DNA from: an uncultured Clostridium sp.
GTDB taxonomy: Bacteria; Bacillota; Clostridia; Clostridiales; Clostridiaceae
Reading direction: 5' to 3'
DNA length: 50,152 nucleotides
NCBI GenBank assembly: GCA_900543325.1
Contig: UQQU01000014.1
Span: 1 to 50,152 of the forward strand
How positions within the stretch are numbered: position 1 is the first letter of the stretch; every line of letters begins with the position of its first letter. The position numbers and the translations under genes are program-made. Under the pieces are notes generated by a model, which was not told where the DNA came from, did not search any database, and worked only from the letters and a program-made list of their open reading frames with translations. Below are positions 18,931-26,671 of this stretch, one piece after another.

Positions 18931-18971
18931 AAATTCCTTAATAGTATTAAATTCTATTAGGGAATTTTTTT
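18931..18971 (+). terminator. Terminator of the AbgT gene
   Basis: Arms AAATTCCTTAATAG and CTATTAGGGAATTT (one G-T pair), followed by a T run. Confidence 0.85.
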
Positions 18972-19045
18972 ATTGTAAATAAAAAGTACTTAATATAATA
19001 AGACTTTGTGTTAATAAACTATTGAAATTTGATTTATAATAAACT

Positions 19046-19075
19046 TTGCATAGTTATTTTTTTATGTGCTAATAT
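19046..19075 (+). promoter_or_regulatory. Candidate promoter of the 73-aa gene
   Basis: -35 TTGCAT (19046-19051), 18-bp spacer, -10 TAATAT (19070-19075), upstream of AAGGAG and the start at 19112. Confidence 0.45.
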
Positions 19076-19111
19076 GTATGACATAAAAAAGATTTTTAAA
19101 GGAGTTTTAAA

Positions 19112-19333
19112 ATGAATCAAGGTCAAGAAATGTTTTTCAACTTTATAATGCAAAATGTAGAAGAAAAAAATCAAGAAAAGGCTAAAGAATTATTAGCTGA
19201 AAGTTTTGGAAAACAAGCTGATGGAACATTTAATCAAGAATATATGATGTCTTTCATTCCAAGAATGTTAGAATTGATAAGGCCTGAAAGCGTTGAACAA
19301 GTAAAAAATATTATGATGAATCATAAGGCATAA
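19112..19333 (+). CDS. Small hypothetical protein, 73 aa
   Basis: ATG preceded by AAAGGAGTTTTAAA. Soluble, helical and Met/Gln/Glu-rich, beginning MNQGQEMFFNFIMQNVEEKN. No known domain recognised. It has its own promoter-like sequence and shares a perfect bidirectional terminator with the convergent ECF gene, which supports a real single-gene unit. Confidence 0.7.
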   Translation: MNQGQEMFFNFIMQNVEEKNQEKAKELLAESFGKQADGTFNQEYMMSFIPRMLELIRPESVEQVKNIMMNHKA

Positions 19334-19350
19334 ATTGCATAAAAATAATG

Positions 19351-19392
19351 AAAATACCGTACTATCTACATTTGAATAGTACGGTATTTTTA
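19351..19392. terminator. Bidirectional terminator
   Basis: Perfect 15-bp arms AAAATACCGTACTAT / ATAGTACGGTATTTT with a 10-base loop, between two convergent genes. Confidence 0.9.
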
Positions 19393-19393
19393 A

Positions 19394-19906
19394 TTAAGCA
19401 TTTTTTAACCTTTTTAATACATTAGATTTTTCAAGTACAGCAGCTAAAACAACGGCTAACACTATTCCAACAATTGATTGAATAATATTACCAGGAACAG
19501 AAGCAATTGCACCTGCAAATCCGTACATTACAGTTTCAACTAAACAGTAACCAATGACTTGAAAAGTACATCCTATAATAGATCCAATAATCCAAGCAGA
19601 TTTAGTTTTACCAATTAAATTTTCACCAATTGTAGCAATAATTAATACCATAATAGCCTTAATTAAAAATGTAGGAATAATATATTGCATATATCCACTT
19701 AATAAATCACATAATGCAGCACCTAAACCAGCAGCTAAAGCTCCCTTTTTCTTTCCTAAAATTAAAGCAGATATAATAACCATAGAATCACCTATGTGTG
19801 TATATCCATTTAATGAAGGGATTTTAATTAAATAAGTTGCCACAAAAATTAATGCAGCCATAATTGCAATTTTAGTTATATCTTTAGTACTAATATGTTT
19901 TCTCAT
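19394..19906 (-). CDS. ECF transporter S component (substrate-binding membrane subunit)
   Basis: 170 aa from the ATG at 19906, which follows TTGGAGGATATTATA; a TTG six codons upstream overlaps that ribosome site. Five to six membrane helices. The motif THIGDSMVIISALILGKKKG and the Ala/Gly-rich AALCDLLSGY helix are characteristic of S components that plug into a shared EcfA/EcfT energising module. The vitamin or precursor cannot be told from sequence: it looks like the PF07155/PF12822 type and has no adjacent biosynthetic gene. The leader is too short for a riboswitch. Confidence 0.85.
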   Translation of the reverse strand: MRKHISTKDITKIAIMAALIFVATYLIKIPSLNGYTHIGDSMVIISALILGKKKGALAAGLGAALCDLLSGYMQYIIPTFLIKAIMVLIIATIGENLIGKTKSAWIIGSIIGCTFQVIGYCLVETVMYGFAGAIASVPGNIIQSIVGIVLAVVLAAVLEKSNVLKRLKNA

Positions 19907-19991
19907 TATAATATCCTCCAACAAAATTCCATATTAATAAAATACACTAATTATATAAAAAGTGCTAATGTATGGGTACAATGAAAAGGTA

Positions 19992-20021
19992 TTGCTAGAA
20001 AATAAAAGAGTAGTGTATAAT
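19992..20021 (+). promoter_or_regulatory. Promoter of the 58-aa gene
   Basis: -35 TTGCTA (19992-19997), 18-bp spacer, -10 TATAAT (20016-20021), 38 bases before the start codon. Confidence 0.55.
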
Positions 20022-20059
20022 AGAAAAAATTAAACTAAAAGATAAAGGAGTGATAATAT

Positions 20060-20236
20060 ATGAGCGAAAATAATAATGTGAGATTAGGACTTATAGAGTT
20101 ATATAAAAATAAAATAAGATTTTTAGGATTTACTCAAAAAGATTTAGATGAAAAATATAATAGCAGTTTCTTATCACAAGAAGAGTATGATACATTAACT
20201 ACTTTTTATAATGAATATATAACAAATAATAAGTAA
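20060..20236 (+). CDS. Small hypothetical protein, 58 aa
   Basis: ATG preceded by AAAGGAGTGATAATAT, a strong ribosome site. The product begins MSENNNVRLGLIELYKNKIR and continues as a charged helical sequence ending YNEYITNNK. It has its own promoter (19992-20021) and terminator (20245-20281), so it is a complete monocistronic unit. No family recognised. Confidence 0.7.
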   Translation: MSENNNVRLGLIELYKNKIRFLGFTQKDLDEKYNSSFLSQEEYDTLTTFYNEYITNNK

Positions 20237-20244
20237 TAAATAGT

Positions 20245-20281
20245 AAAAAGACATTTGCATATCTGTGAATGTCTTTTTTTA
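20245..20281 (+). terminator. Terminator of the 58-aa gene
   Basis: Arms AAAAAGACATT / AATGTCTTTTT with extra T. Confidence 0.85.
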
Positions 20282-20379
20282 TGATGAATTATTATTAAAT
20301 ATAGTATTAAATAAGATGAAATAGAGGATAGTTTAGTGTAAAATGGAAATACATGCTTTACAAAGGAAGGGATGGTAAT

Positions 20380-20507
20380 GTGGATAGGGAGTTAAAATGA
20401 ATTAATTATGTTAATAAATATAAAAATGAAAAAAGAAGATTGAAAATATTTTATTAACACAAAATATAGTTAAGAGTAGAATCGAAATCTTTAATATGCT
20501 AAAATAA
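20380..20507 (+). pseudogene. Possible decayed small coding region ahead of the ABC pair
   Basis: After GGAAGGGATGG, a GTG frame reads VDRELK, meets TGA, then continues INYVNKYKNEKRRLKIFY. A shifted frame gives LTQNIVKSRIEIFNMLK and a stop. MarR-type regulators often precede such ABC pairs, but nothing here is recognisable as one. The rest of 20282-20551 holds no gene. Confidence 0.25.
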
Positions 20508-20551
20508 GGAATTAAAAAACAAAATTATATTTATAAGAGGAGGGAAAATAA

Positions 20552-22279
20552 GTGAAATTAATATTAAGATACTTAAAAAATTACAAAGGTCTAATTTTAT
20601 TAAACTTATTAGGAGTATTTGGTTTTGCGTTAGTAGAACTTGGTATACCTACAATAATGGCAGATGTAATAGATAAGGGAATAGCTTATAACGATATAGG
20701 TTACATAAAGAAAATGGGACTAGTAATTGTAGCAATTTCAATATTAGGTGCTATGGGGACTATACTTTTAGGATATACATCAGCAAAGATTTCAACAAAA
20801 GTTGTAAGAGATATAAGAAATGATATATTCAAGAAGGCACAGGAGTTTTCACATAGTGAATATGATAAGTTTGGCATATCTTCAATGATAACAAGAACAA
20901 CAAATGATGCATTTCAAGTAATGCAATTTACAAATACAATATTAAGATTAGCAATGATATGTCCAGTAATGTTTTTTATAAGTCTAATTATGATATTAAA
21001 AACAAGCGGTAGATTATCAACAATATTAGTAGTTACATTACCTCTTATTGTATTAGGTGTATTTTTAATAGCTAAAACATCTCATCCATGGTCACAAACT
21101 CAACAAAAAAACTTAGATAGATTAAATAGAATATCAAGAGAAAATTTAACTGGAATAAGAGTTATAAGAGCTTTTGGAAATGATGAGTATGAAGGTAAAA
21201 GATTTAATAAAGCTAATAATCAATATGCAAGTATTTCAAAAAAGTTATTTAAATTAATGTCAATTGCCCAACCAACATTTTTCTTGCTACTTAACTTAGC
21301 AATAATAGTATTATTTTGGATAGCAAGTAGAATGATTAATGTAGGAACACTACAAATTGGACAATTAGTAGCATTTATAGAATATTTATTCCATGCAATG
21401 TTTTCATTAATGCTGTTTTCTAATGTATTTGTTATGTATCCAAAAGCACAAGTTTCAGCAGAAAGAATTGAAGAAATATTATATTCAGAACCATTAATTA
21501 AGGATCCGGAAAAAGGAGTTACAGAAACTAATAATGAAGGTACATTAGAGTTTGATGATGTTACTTTTACTTATCCAGATGGTGAGGAACCTGTAATAAA
21601 AAATGTTTCATTTAAAGCTAAAAAGGGAGAAACTATAGCATTTATAGGAAGTACAGGTAGTGGTAAATCTACCCTTATAAATCTTATACCAAGATTTTAT
21701 GATGTTACTGGCGGATCTATAAAAATAGATGGAGTAGATGTAAGGGATTTTAACATTAAAGCATTACGTAAAAAAATAGGATTTATAAGACAAAAAACAT
21801 TATTATTTACAGGAAGTATTAAAAGTAATATTAAATTTGGTAAGCATGAAGCAAGCCATGAGGAAATAGTACATAGTGCTAAGGTAGCGCAAGCTTATGA
21901 TTTTATTACTAAAAAAGAAAAAGAATTTGATGAGCCAATAGGTGAAGGTGGTTCAAATGTTTCTGGTGGACAAAAACAAAGATTATCTATAGCAAGAGCT
22001 TTAGTTAGAAAACCGGAAATTTATATTTTTGATGATAGTTTCTCAGCATTAGACTTTAAGACAGATGCTATATTAAGAGCTGAGCTTAAAAAAGAAACAA
22101 CCCATGCAATAGTTTTAATTGTAGCTCAAAGAATAGGTTCAATTATGGATGCAGATAAAATAATAGTTTTAGATGAAGGAAAAGTAGTTGGAATTGGAAA
22201 ACATAAAGAATTATTAAAAAATTGCTCAGTATATAAAGAAATAGCATTATCACAACTTACAGAGGAGGAATTAGCATAA
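20552..22279 (+). CDS. ABC exporter half-transporter, degenerate-site subunit
   Basis: 575 aa, GTG start after AGGAGGG. An N-terminal six-helix membrane domain (about 1-310) is followed by a nucleotide-binding domain. Walker A is GSTGSGKST and the signature VSGGQKQR. Walker B ends FDDSFSALD, with Asp where the catalytic Glu normally is, the hallmark of the degenerate half in heterodimeric exporters such as TM287/288 or BmrCD. Its stop overlaps the ATG of the partner gene. Likely a multidrug-type exporter; the substrate is not predictable. Confidence 0.93.
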   Translation: MKLILRYLKNYKGLILLNLLGVFGFALVELGIPTIMADVIDKGIAYNDIGYIKKMGLVIVAISILGAMGTILLGYTSAKISTKVVRDIRNDIFKKAQEFSHSEYDKFGISSMITRTTNDAFQVMQFTNTILRLAMICPVMFFISLIMILKTSGRLSTILVVTLPLIVLGVFLIAKTSHPWSQTQQKNLDRLNRISRENLTGIRVIRAFGNDEYEGKRFNKANNQYASISKKLFKLMSIAQPTFFLLLNLAIIVLFWIASRMINVGTLQIGQLVAFIEYLFHAMFSLMLFSNVFVMYPKAQVSAERIEEILYSEPLIKDPEKGVTETNNEGTLEFDDVTFTYPDGEEPVIKNVSFKAKKGETIAFIGSTGSGKSTLINLIPRFYDVTGGSIKIDGVDVRDFNIKALRKKIGFIRQKTLLFTGSIKSNIKFGKHEASHEEIVHSAKVAQAYDFITKKEKEFDEPIGEGGSNVSGGQKQRLSIARALVRKPEIYIFDDSFSALDFKTDAILRAELKKETTHAIVLIVAQRIGSIMDADKIIVLDEGKVVGIGKHKELLKNCSVYKEIALSQLTEEELA

Positions 22280-24051
22280 TGGGAAAAATAAAAGATTCAA
22301 TTAAAAAAATTACTCCTTTTGTTAAACCATATAAGATAGGTTTTTTAACTGCTATTTTACTTATAATAGTAGCTGCAGTATTTACAGCACTTGCACCTAG
22401 AACTGAAGGATTAGTTATAACTCAGCTTACTAATGATTCTTTTGATTTAATAAGAGGTGTAGAAGGAGCTAGTGTAAACTTTAAATATATTACAAGAGTT
22501 CTAATATTATTGCTTTTTGTATATTTAGGAAATGTACTAGCAACCTATGGAGCAAGTTTCTTATTAACAAATGCTATTCAAAATAGTATGAGAGATTTAA
22601 GGGGAGCCGTTCAAGATAAAATAAGAAGATTACCAGTAAGCTATTTTGATAAAAATAGCTATGGGGATGTATTAAGTAGAATTACAAATGATATAGATAC
22701 TATTTCAAATGCACTTCAACAAAGTTTAAGCCAAGTTGTAAATTCAATATTATCAGTAGTTTTAGCACTTGTTATGATGTTTTCTATAAATGTAAAAATG
22801 GCATTAGTAGCAACACTTATAATTCCACTTAGTTTTATAGTTTCAAGAGTAGTAGTAAGTAAATCTCAAGGATATTTTAAAACTCAACAAGATGCTTTAG
22901 GTAAATTAAATGGTACAGTTCAAGAAATGTACACAGGATTTAATGAAATAAAGCTATATGGTAAGGAAGAAGATGTAATTAAAGAATTCGTTGCTATAAA
23001 TGGTGAACTTCAAGTTGCAGGATTTAAAGCACAATTTATATCAAGTACTATGGGACCTTTAGTTTCTTTAGTTTGCTACTTAGGAATAGCTGCAATAGGA
23101 ATCCTTGGAGCTATTATATCAATTGCAGGAGGAATTACGGTTGGTAATCTTCAAGCATTTATAAGATATATATGGCAAATAAATCAGCCTCTATCTCAAG
23201 TAACTCAATTATCATCAGCTATTCAATCAGCTTTTGCAGCAGTTGATAGAGTATTTGAGTTCTTAAATGAAGAAGAGCAATTAGAAGATAAGAAAACTTC
23301 TATAAAATTAGATAATCCAAGAGGAAATGTTTCTTTTGAACATGTGAAATTTGGATATAGTGATGATAAGATTTTGATACATGATTTAAATGCAGAAGTT
23401 AAGGCTGGACAAATGGTAGCAATAGTTGGACCTACTGGAGCAGGAAAAACTACATTAATTAATTTACTTATGCGATTTTATGAACTTAAAGGCGGAGCAA
23501 TTAAAATTGATGGAGTAGATACTAGAGATATGAAGCGTGAAGATTTAAGAAGCATGTTTGGTATGGTACTTCAAGATACATGGCTATTTAATGGAACTAT
23601 AGAAGATAATATAAAGTATGGTAGATTTGATGCTACTAAAGATGATGTGATATTAGCAGCTAAAATAGCAAATGTACATCACTTTATAAAAACATTACCT
23701 GATGGATATAATATGTTGTTAAATGAAGAGGCTTCTAATATATCACAAGGTGAAAAGCAATTATTAACTATAGCAAGAGCAATAATTTCTGATCCAAAGA
23801 TTCTTATATTAGACGAAGCTACAAGTTCAGTAGATACAAGAGTAGAGCTTATGCTTCAAAAAGCTATGCAAAATATAATGAAGGGAAGAACAAGTTTTGT
23901 TATAGCTCATAGATTGTCTACTATAAGAAGTGCAGATTTAATATTAGTAATTAAGGATGGAAATATAATTGAGCAAGGAAATCATGAAGAGCTTATGGCT
24001 AAAGGTGGTTTCTATGAAGAATTATATAATAGTCAATTTGCAGAGAATTAA
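22279..24051 (+). CDS. ABC exporter half-transporter, consensus-site subunit
   Basis: 590 aa; the ATG is embedded in the TAATG overlap with the previous gene. The membrane domain spans about 1-335. Walker A is GPTGAGKTT, the signature ISQGEKQ, and Walker B ILILDEATSSVD with the catalytic Glu present. Together with the upstream subunit it forms a heterodimer with one active ATP site. The terminator at 24069-24105 closes the pair. Confidence 0.93.
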   Translation: MGKIKDSIKKITPFVKPYKIGFLTAILLIIVAAVFTALAPRTEGLVITQLTNDSFDLIRGVEGASVNFKYITRVLILLLFVYLGNVLATYGASFLLTNAIQNSMRDLRGAVQDKIRRLPVSYFDKNSYGDVLSRITNDIDTISNALQQSLSQVVNSILSVVLALVMMFSINVKMALVATLIIPLSFIVSRVVVSKSQGYFKTQQDALGKLNGTVQEMYTGFNEIKLYGKEEDVIKEFVAINGELQVAGFKAQFISSTMGPLVSLVCYLGIAAIGILGAIISIAGGITVGNLQAFIRYIWQINQPLSQVTQLSSAIQSAFAAVDRVFEFLNEEEQLEDKKTSIKLDNPRGNVSFEHVKFGYSDDKILIHDLNAEVKAGQMVAIVGPTGAGKTTLINLLMRFYELKGGAIKIDGVDTRDMKREDLRSMFGMVLQDTWLFNGTIEDNIKYGRFDATKDDVILAAKIANVHHFIKTLPDGYNMLLNEEASNISQGEKQLLTIARAIISDPKILILDEATSSVDTRVELMLQKAMQNIMKGRTSFVIAHRLSTIRSADLILVIKDGNIIEQGNHEELMAKGGFYEELYNSQFAEN

Positions 24052-24068
24052 AGATTAATTTTAAAATC

Positions 24069-24105
24069 AAAAACTACGGCGAAAAAAATGCCGTAGTTTT
24101 TTTGT
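24069..24105. terminator. Bidirectional terminator
   Basis: Perfect 12-bp arms AAAAACTACGGC / GCCGTAGTTTTT with further T, between the ABC pair and the convergent nitroreductase. Confidence 0.9.
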
Positions 24106-24148
24106 AGAGATAATATATTTAATTGAAAGTTAGTATAATTAATATAAA

Positions 24149-24970
24149 TTAAATCCAGTTTATACTAGCCTCTTTTCTAGGTACAGTTCTTTTGTACTTA
24201 ACATTTGGATAACCAATAACTAAGCAAGAAACTATTTGATTACCATCATTAATTCCAAGTAAATCTAAAATTTCCTTATTATCTTTAGAAGCTATTTGTA
24301 TAAATCCACTAAAGAAAGTACCAAGACCTAAAGCATCTGTCATAAGTTCCATGTTAGAAGAAGCCAATCCAGCATTAAATGCATTTGGTGAAGTAACAAA
24401 TATTACTGCAGGTGCATTAAAGAACATTCTATCATTTTTTATAGGATCTTCTTTAAAAGCAGCATAATAATTAACCCATGCAGTTGCATATCTCTTTAGA
24501 TATTCAGTTTCAGGAGTTAAGTTAGCTAAGATATATTCACCTTTTTGCTTTAAGCTTTCATAAGTTAATTCCTTAAGTAATGGTAATTTATCTGTAACTA
24601 CAGTATAAGAAACATCTTGAGAATTAGTTGAAGTTTGAGTAAATCTTCCAGCTTCAATAATTTGTTTAAGCTTTTCTTTTTCTACAGGTATATCTTTAAA
24701 ACGTCTAACACTTCTTCTAAATTTAATAAAATTTAAAAGATTTTCAGATTCTATAGCAAATGTTTCCTTATCATAAGGTTTTACTTCAGACATATCATAA
24801 TCATCAGTTGAAACAGCTTCTACAGGACAGATTGCAATACAGTGCCCACATTTAATACATCCTTCATTATTTATGTAAGCCTTTCCTTCTTCTAAAGAAA
24901 TAACACGTACAGGACAATCTTTTATACATTGTTTACATGCAATACACTTTTCTCTATCTACTTTAAACAT
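24149..24970 (-). CDS. Ferredoxin-fused nitroreductase family protein
   Basis: 273 aa. Two 4Fe-4S motifs at the N-terminus (CIACKQCIKDCP and CIKCGHCIAICP, within residues 9-50), then an FMN nitroreductase domain from about 80 (RRSVRRFKDIPVEKEKL). The fused ferredoxin probably passes electrons straight to FMN, as in clostridial NADPH-independent nitroreductases. ATG after AAGGAGTGTATCTAA. A decayed LysR gene lies divergently upstream, probably its former regulator. Confidence 0.92.
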   Translation of the reverse strand: MFKVDREKCIACKQCIKDCPVRVISLEEGKAYINNEGCIKCGHCIAICPVEAVSTDDYDMSEVKPYDKETFAIESENLLNFIKFRRSVRRFKDIPVEKEKLKQIIEAGRFTQTSTNSQDVSYTVVTDKLPLLKELTYESLKQKGEYILANLTPETEYLKRYATAWVNYYAAFKEDPIKNDRMFFNAPAVIFVTSPNAFNAGLASSNMELMTDALGLGTFFSGFIQIASKDNKEILDLLGINDGNQIVSCLVIGYPNVKYKRTVPRKEASINWI

Positions 24971-25149
24971 TTAGATACACTCCTTAATTTTTAATATAAA
25001 TCAGCTTTAAATTTATTTATAAATATAAGATATAATATAAGTAAACTCTTTATTAAACTTTAAAACATCATAAACCTAAAATTTTAATTCATTATTAGAT
25101 TGCCCCTTTTCCATTAATTTAATTCTTATATTTTTTTAGGGGCTTTTCT

Positions 25150-26062
25150 ATAGCATCAATATACTTAAAGTATATTTTTAGTAGCTTCTAACTGAATATC
25201 TTTAGTTATGTTTTGTTTATTAGTTTATTAAAGGTATTAGCTCAAATATTTTGTTAGTAAGTCAACCTGCATTAAGCAAGGCAATTTCAAAGTTAGAAGA
25301 GGAGTTAAATGTTCCACTTTTTGAAAGAGAAGGACGTAATATAAAAATAACTAAATATGGAGAGGTATTTTTAAGGTATGCTGAATCTGCACTTAGTGAT
25401 ATTGAAAGAGGAATAGAAAAAATACAAGATATGAAAAAAATAATGATAGAGTTATTTCAGTATCATCTACCTATTGCATAGGCGCCACAGTAATTCCTTT
25501 TTTAATAAGTAATTTTTTAAATACTCATATGCAAACAAAGTTTAACTTTAATAATCAAAGTACAGATGAGATATTAAAAGATTTAAAGTATGAAAAAATA
25601 GATCTGGGATTTTTTGATGATATAAAAAGTATTGAGGATTATCCTGAAATAGAGACTTCTCTAGTAAAAAAAGAAGAATATGTATTAATAGTTCCTAAAA
25701 ATCATTATTTAGCTAATAAAGAAGAGGTATATTTAAAAGATTTAAAGGAAGAAAATTTTATAGCTTATAATGCAAAAGATAATGAAAAGAAAATATCTTA
25801 TGCCGAACTTATAGGTTATACACCTAAAATATCAGTGGAGCCAACTGAAGCTAGTATGCTTGCAGGCTTAGTTTCTGCAGGAGCTGGTATTTCAGTAGTT
25901 GTAAATACACCTATGATTAATACAAATAAAATTTCTAAAATAAAAATAAAGGACGATATTGGGTATAAGAAGATTTATATGGGATGGAACAAAGAAGCTT
26001 ATATATCAAAGATTGCGGAAGAATTTAAAGAATATATTATAAAAAATATAAATCAATGGTAA
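25150..26062 (+). pseudogene. Decayed LysR-family transcriptional regulator
   Basis: From 25251 the frame reads LLVSQPALSKAISKLEEELN and continues with PLFEREGRNIKIT, a textbook LysR helix-turn-helix. Upstream, the expected first helix survives only in pieces in different frames (LKYIF near 25165, KVLAQIF near 25230) with stops. After EKIQDMKK an A-run at about 25435 shifts the frame; the effector domain resumes as RVISVSSTYCIGATVIPFLI and runs to 26062. At least two to three frameshifts therefore inactivate it. Its divergent position suggests it once controlled the ferredoxin-nitroreductase. Confidence 0.85.
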
Positions 26063-26097
26063 CTTTTTGCGACTAATTGTATTATAAATATGAAATA

Positions 26098-26126
26098 TTG
26101 ACTAAACATAGATAATAATCTATATT
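26098..26126 (+). promoter_or_regulatory. Promoter of the arsenate reductase gene
   Basis: -35 TTGACT (26098-26103), 17-bp spacer, -10 TATATT (26121-26126). The start codon is 43 bases downstream. Confidence 0.6.
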
Positions 26127-26168
26127 TAAAGTGTTTAACAATACATAACTTATAGGGAGAGATTAATT

Positions 26169-26576
26169 ATGAACAAACCAAAGGTGGCATTTATATGCGT
26201 ACATAATTCTTGTAGATCACAAATGGCAGAAGCATTAGGGAAAAAATATGGTATAGATGTTTTTGAAAGTTATTCAGCTGGAACAGAAACAAAGCCACAA
26301 ATTAATCAAGATGCGGTAAGAATAATAAAAGATTTATATAACATTGATATGAATAAGACTCAAAAGTCAAAATTATTAAATGAAATTCCAACAGTAGATA
26401 TAGTTATAAAAATGGGATGTAATGTTGTATGTCCGCATTTACCAGCAAAGCATGTAGAGGATTGGGGATTAGAAGATCCAACTGGAAAATCTGATGAGGA
26501 GTTTATTAAGATAGCAAAAACTATAGAAATAAAAGTTAAAGAGTTAGCAGAAAGAATTAAAAATAATAAGTTATAA
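26169..26576 (+). CDS. arsC: Arsenate reductase, low-molecular-weight phosphatase type
   Basis: 135 aa, ATG after AGGGAGAGATTAATT. The catalytic P-loop C10-V-H-N-S-C-R16 is present, with a second cysteine pair C84/C88 (MGCNVVCP) and WGLEDPTGK, matching thioredoxin-coupled ArsC. It would reduce arsenate to arsenite. It is not in an ars operon: no ArsR or efflux pump is adjacent. The only possible pump nearby is the truncated SBF/ACR3-like gene about 19 kb away. Confidence 0.92.
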   Translation: MNKPKVAFICVHNSCRSQMAEALGKKYGIDVFESYSAGTETKPQINQDAVRIIKDLYNIDMNKTQKSKLLNEIPTVDIVIKMGCNVVCPHLPAKHVEDWGLEDPTGKSDEEFIKIAKTIEIKVKELAERIKNNKL

Positions 26577-26580
26577 AAAC

Positions 26581-26657
26581 AATAGGCTGTATGTTAAATG
26601 GACAGCCCCATGTCTACTTGACAGAGGGCTGCTCAAAAAATTACAGTCTATTATTTT
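26581..26657. terminator. Two-tier hairpin between convergent arsC and feoB
   Basis: Outer arms AATAGGCTGTA (26581-26591) and TACAGTCTATT (26642-26652, one G-T pair) enclose an inner stem CAGCCC/GGGCTG (26603-26608 and 26626-26631). A T run follows on the plus side. Confidence 0.7.
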
Positions 26658-26671
26658 TTATAAAGAAAATA

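Noticed and set aside
19906..19991. Vitamin riboswitch ahead of the ECF S component
   Set aside because: The space to the divergent promoter is under 90 bases and no conserved riboswitch core could be seen.
25081..25160. Hairpin GCCCCT ... AGGGGC with T run as a gene terminator
   Set aside because: It lies between two divergent genes with long loop and no transcript to end; it may be chance or part of the LysR leader.
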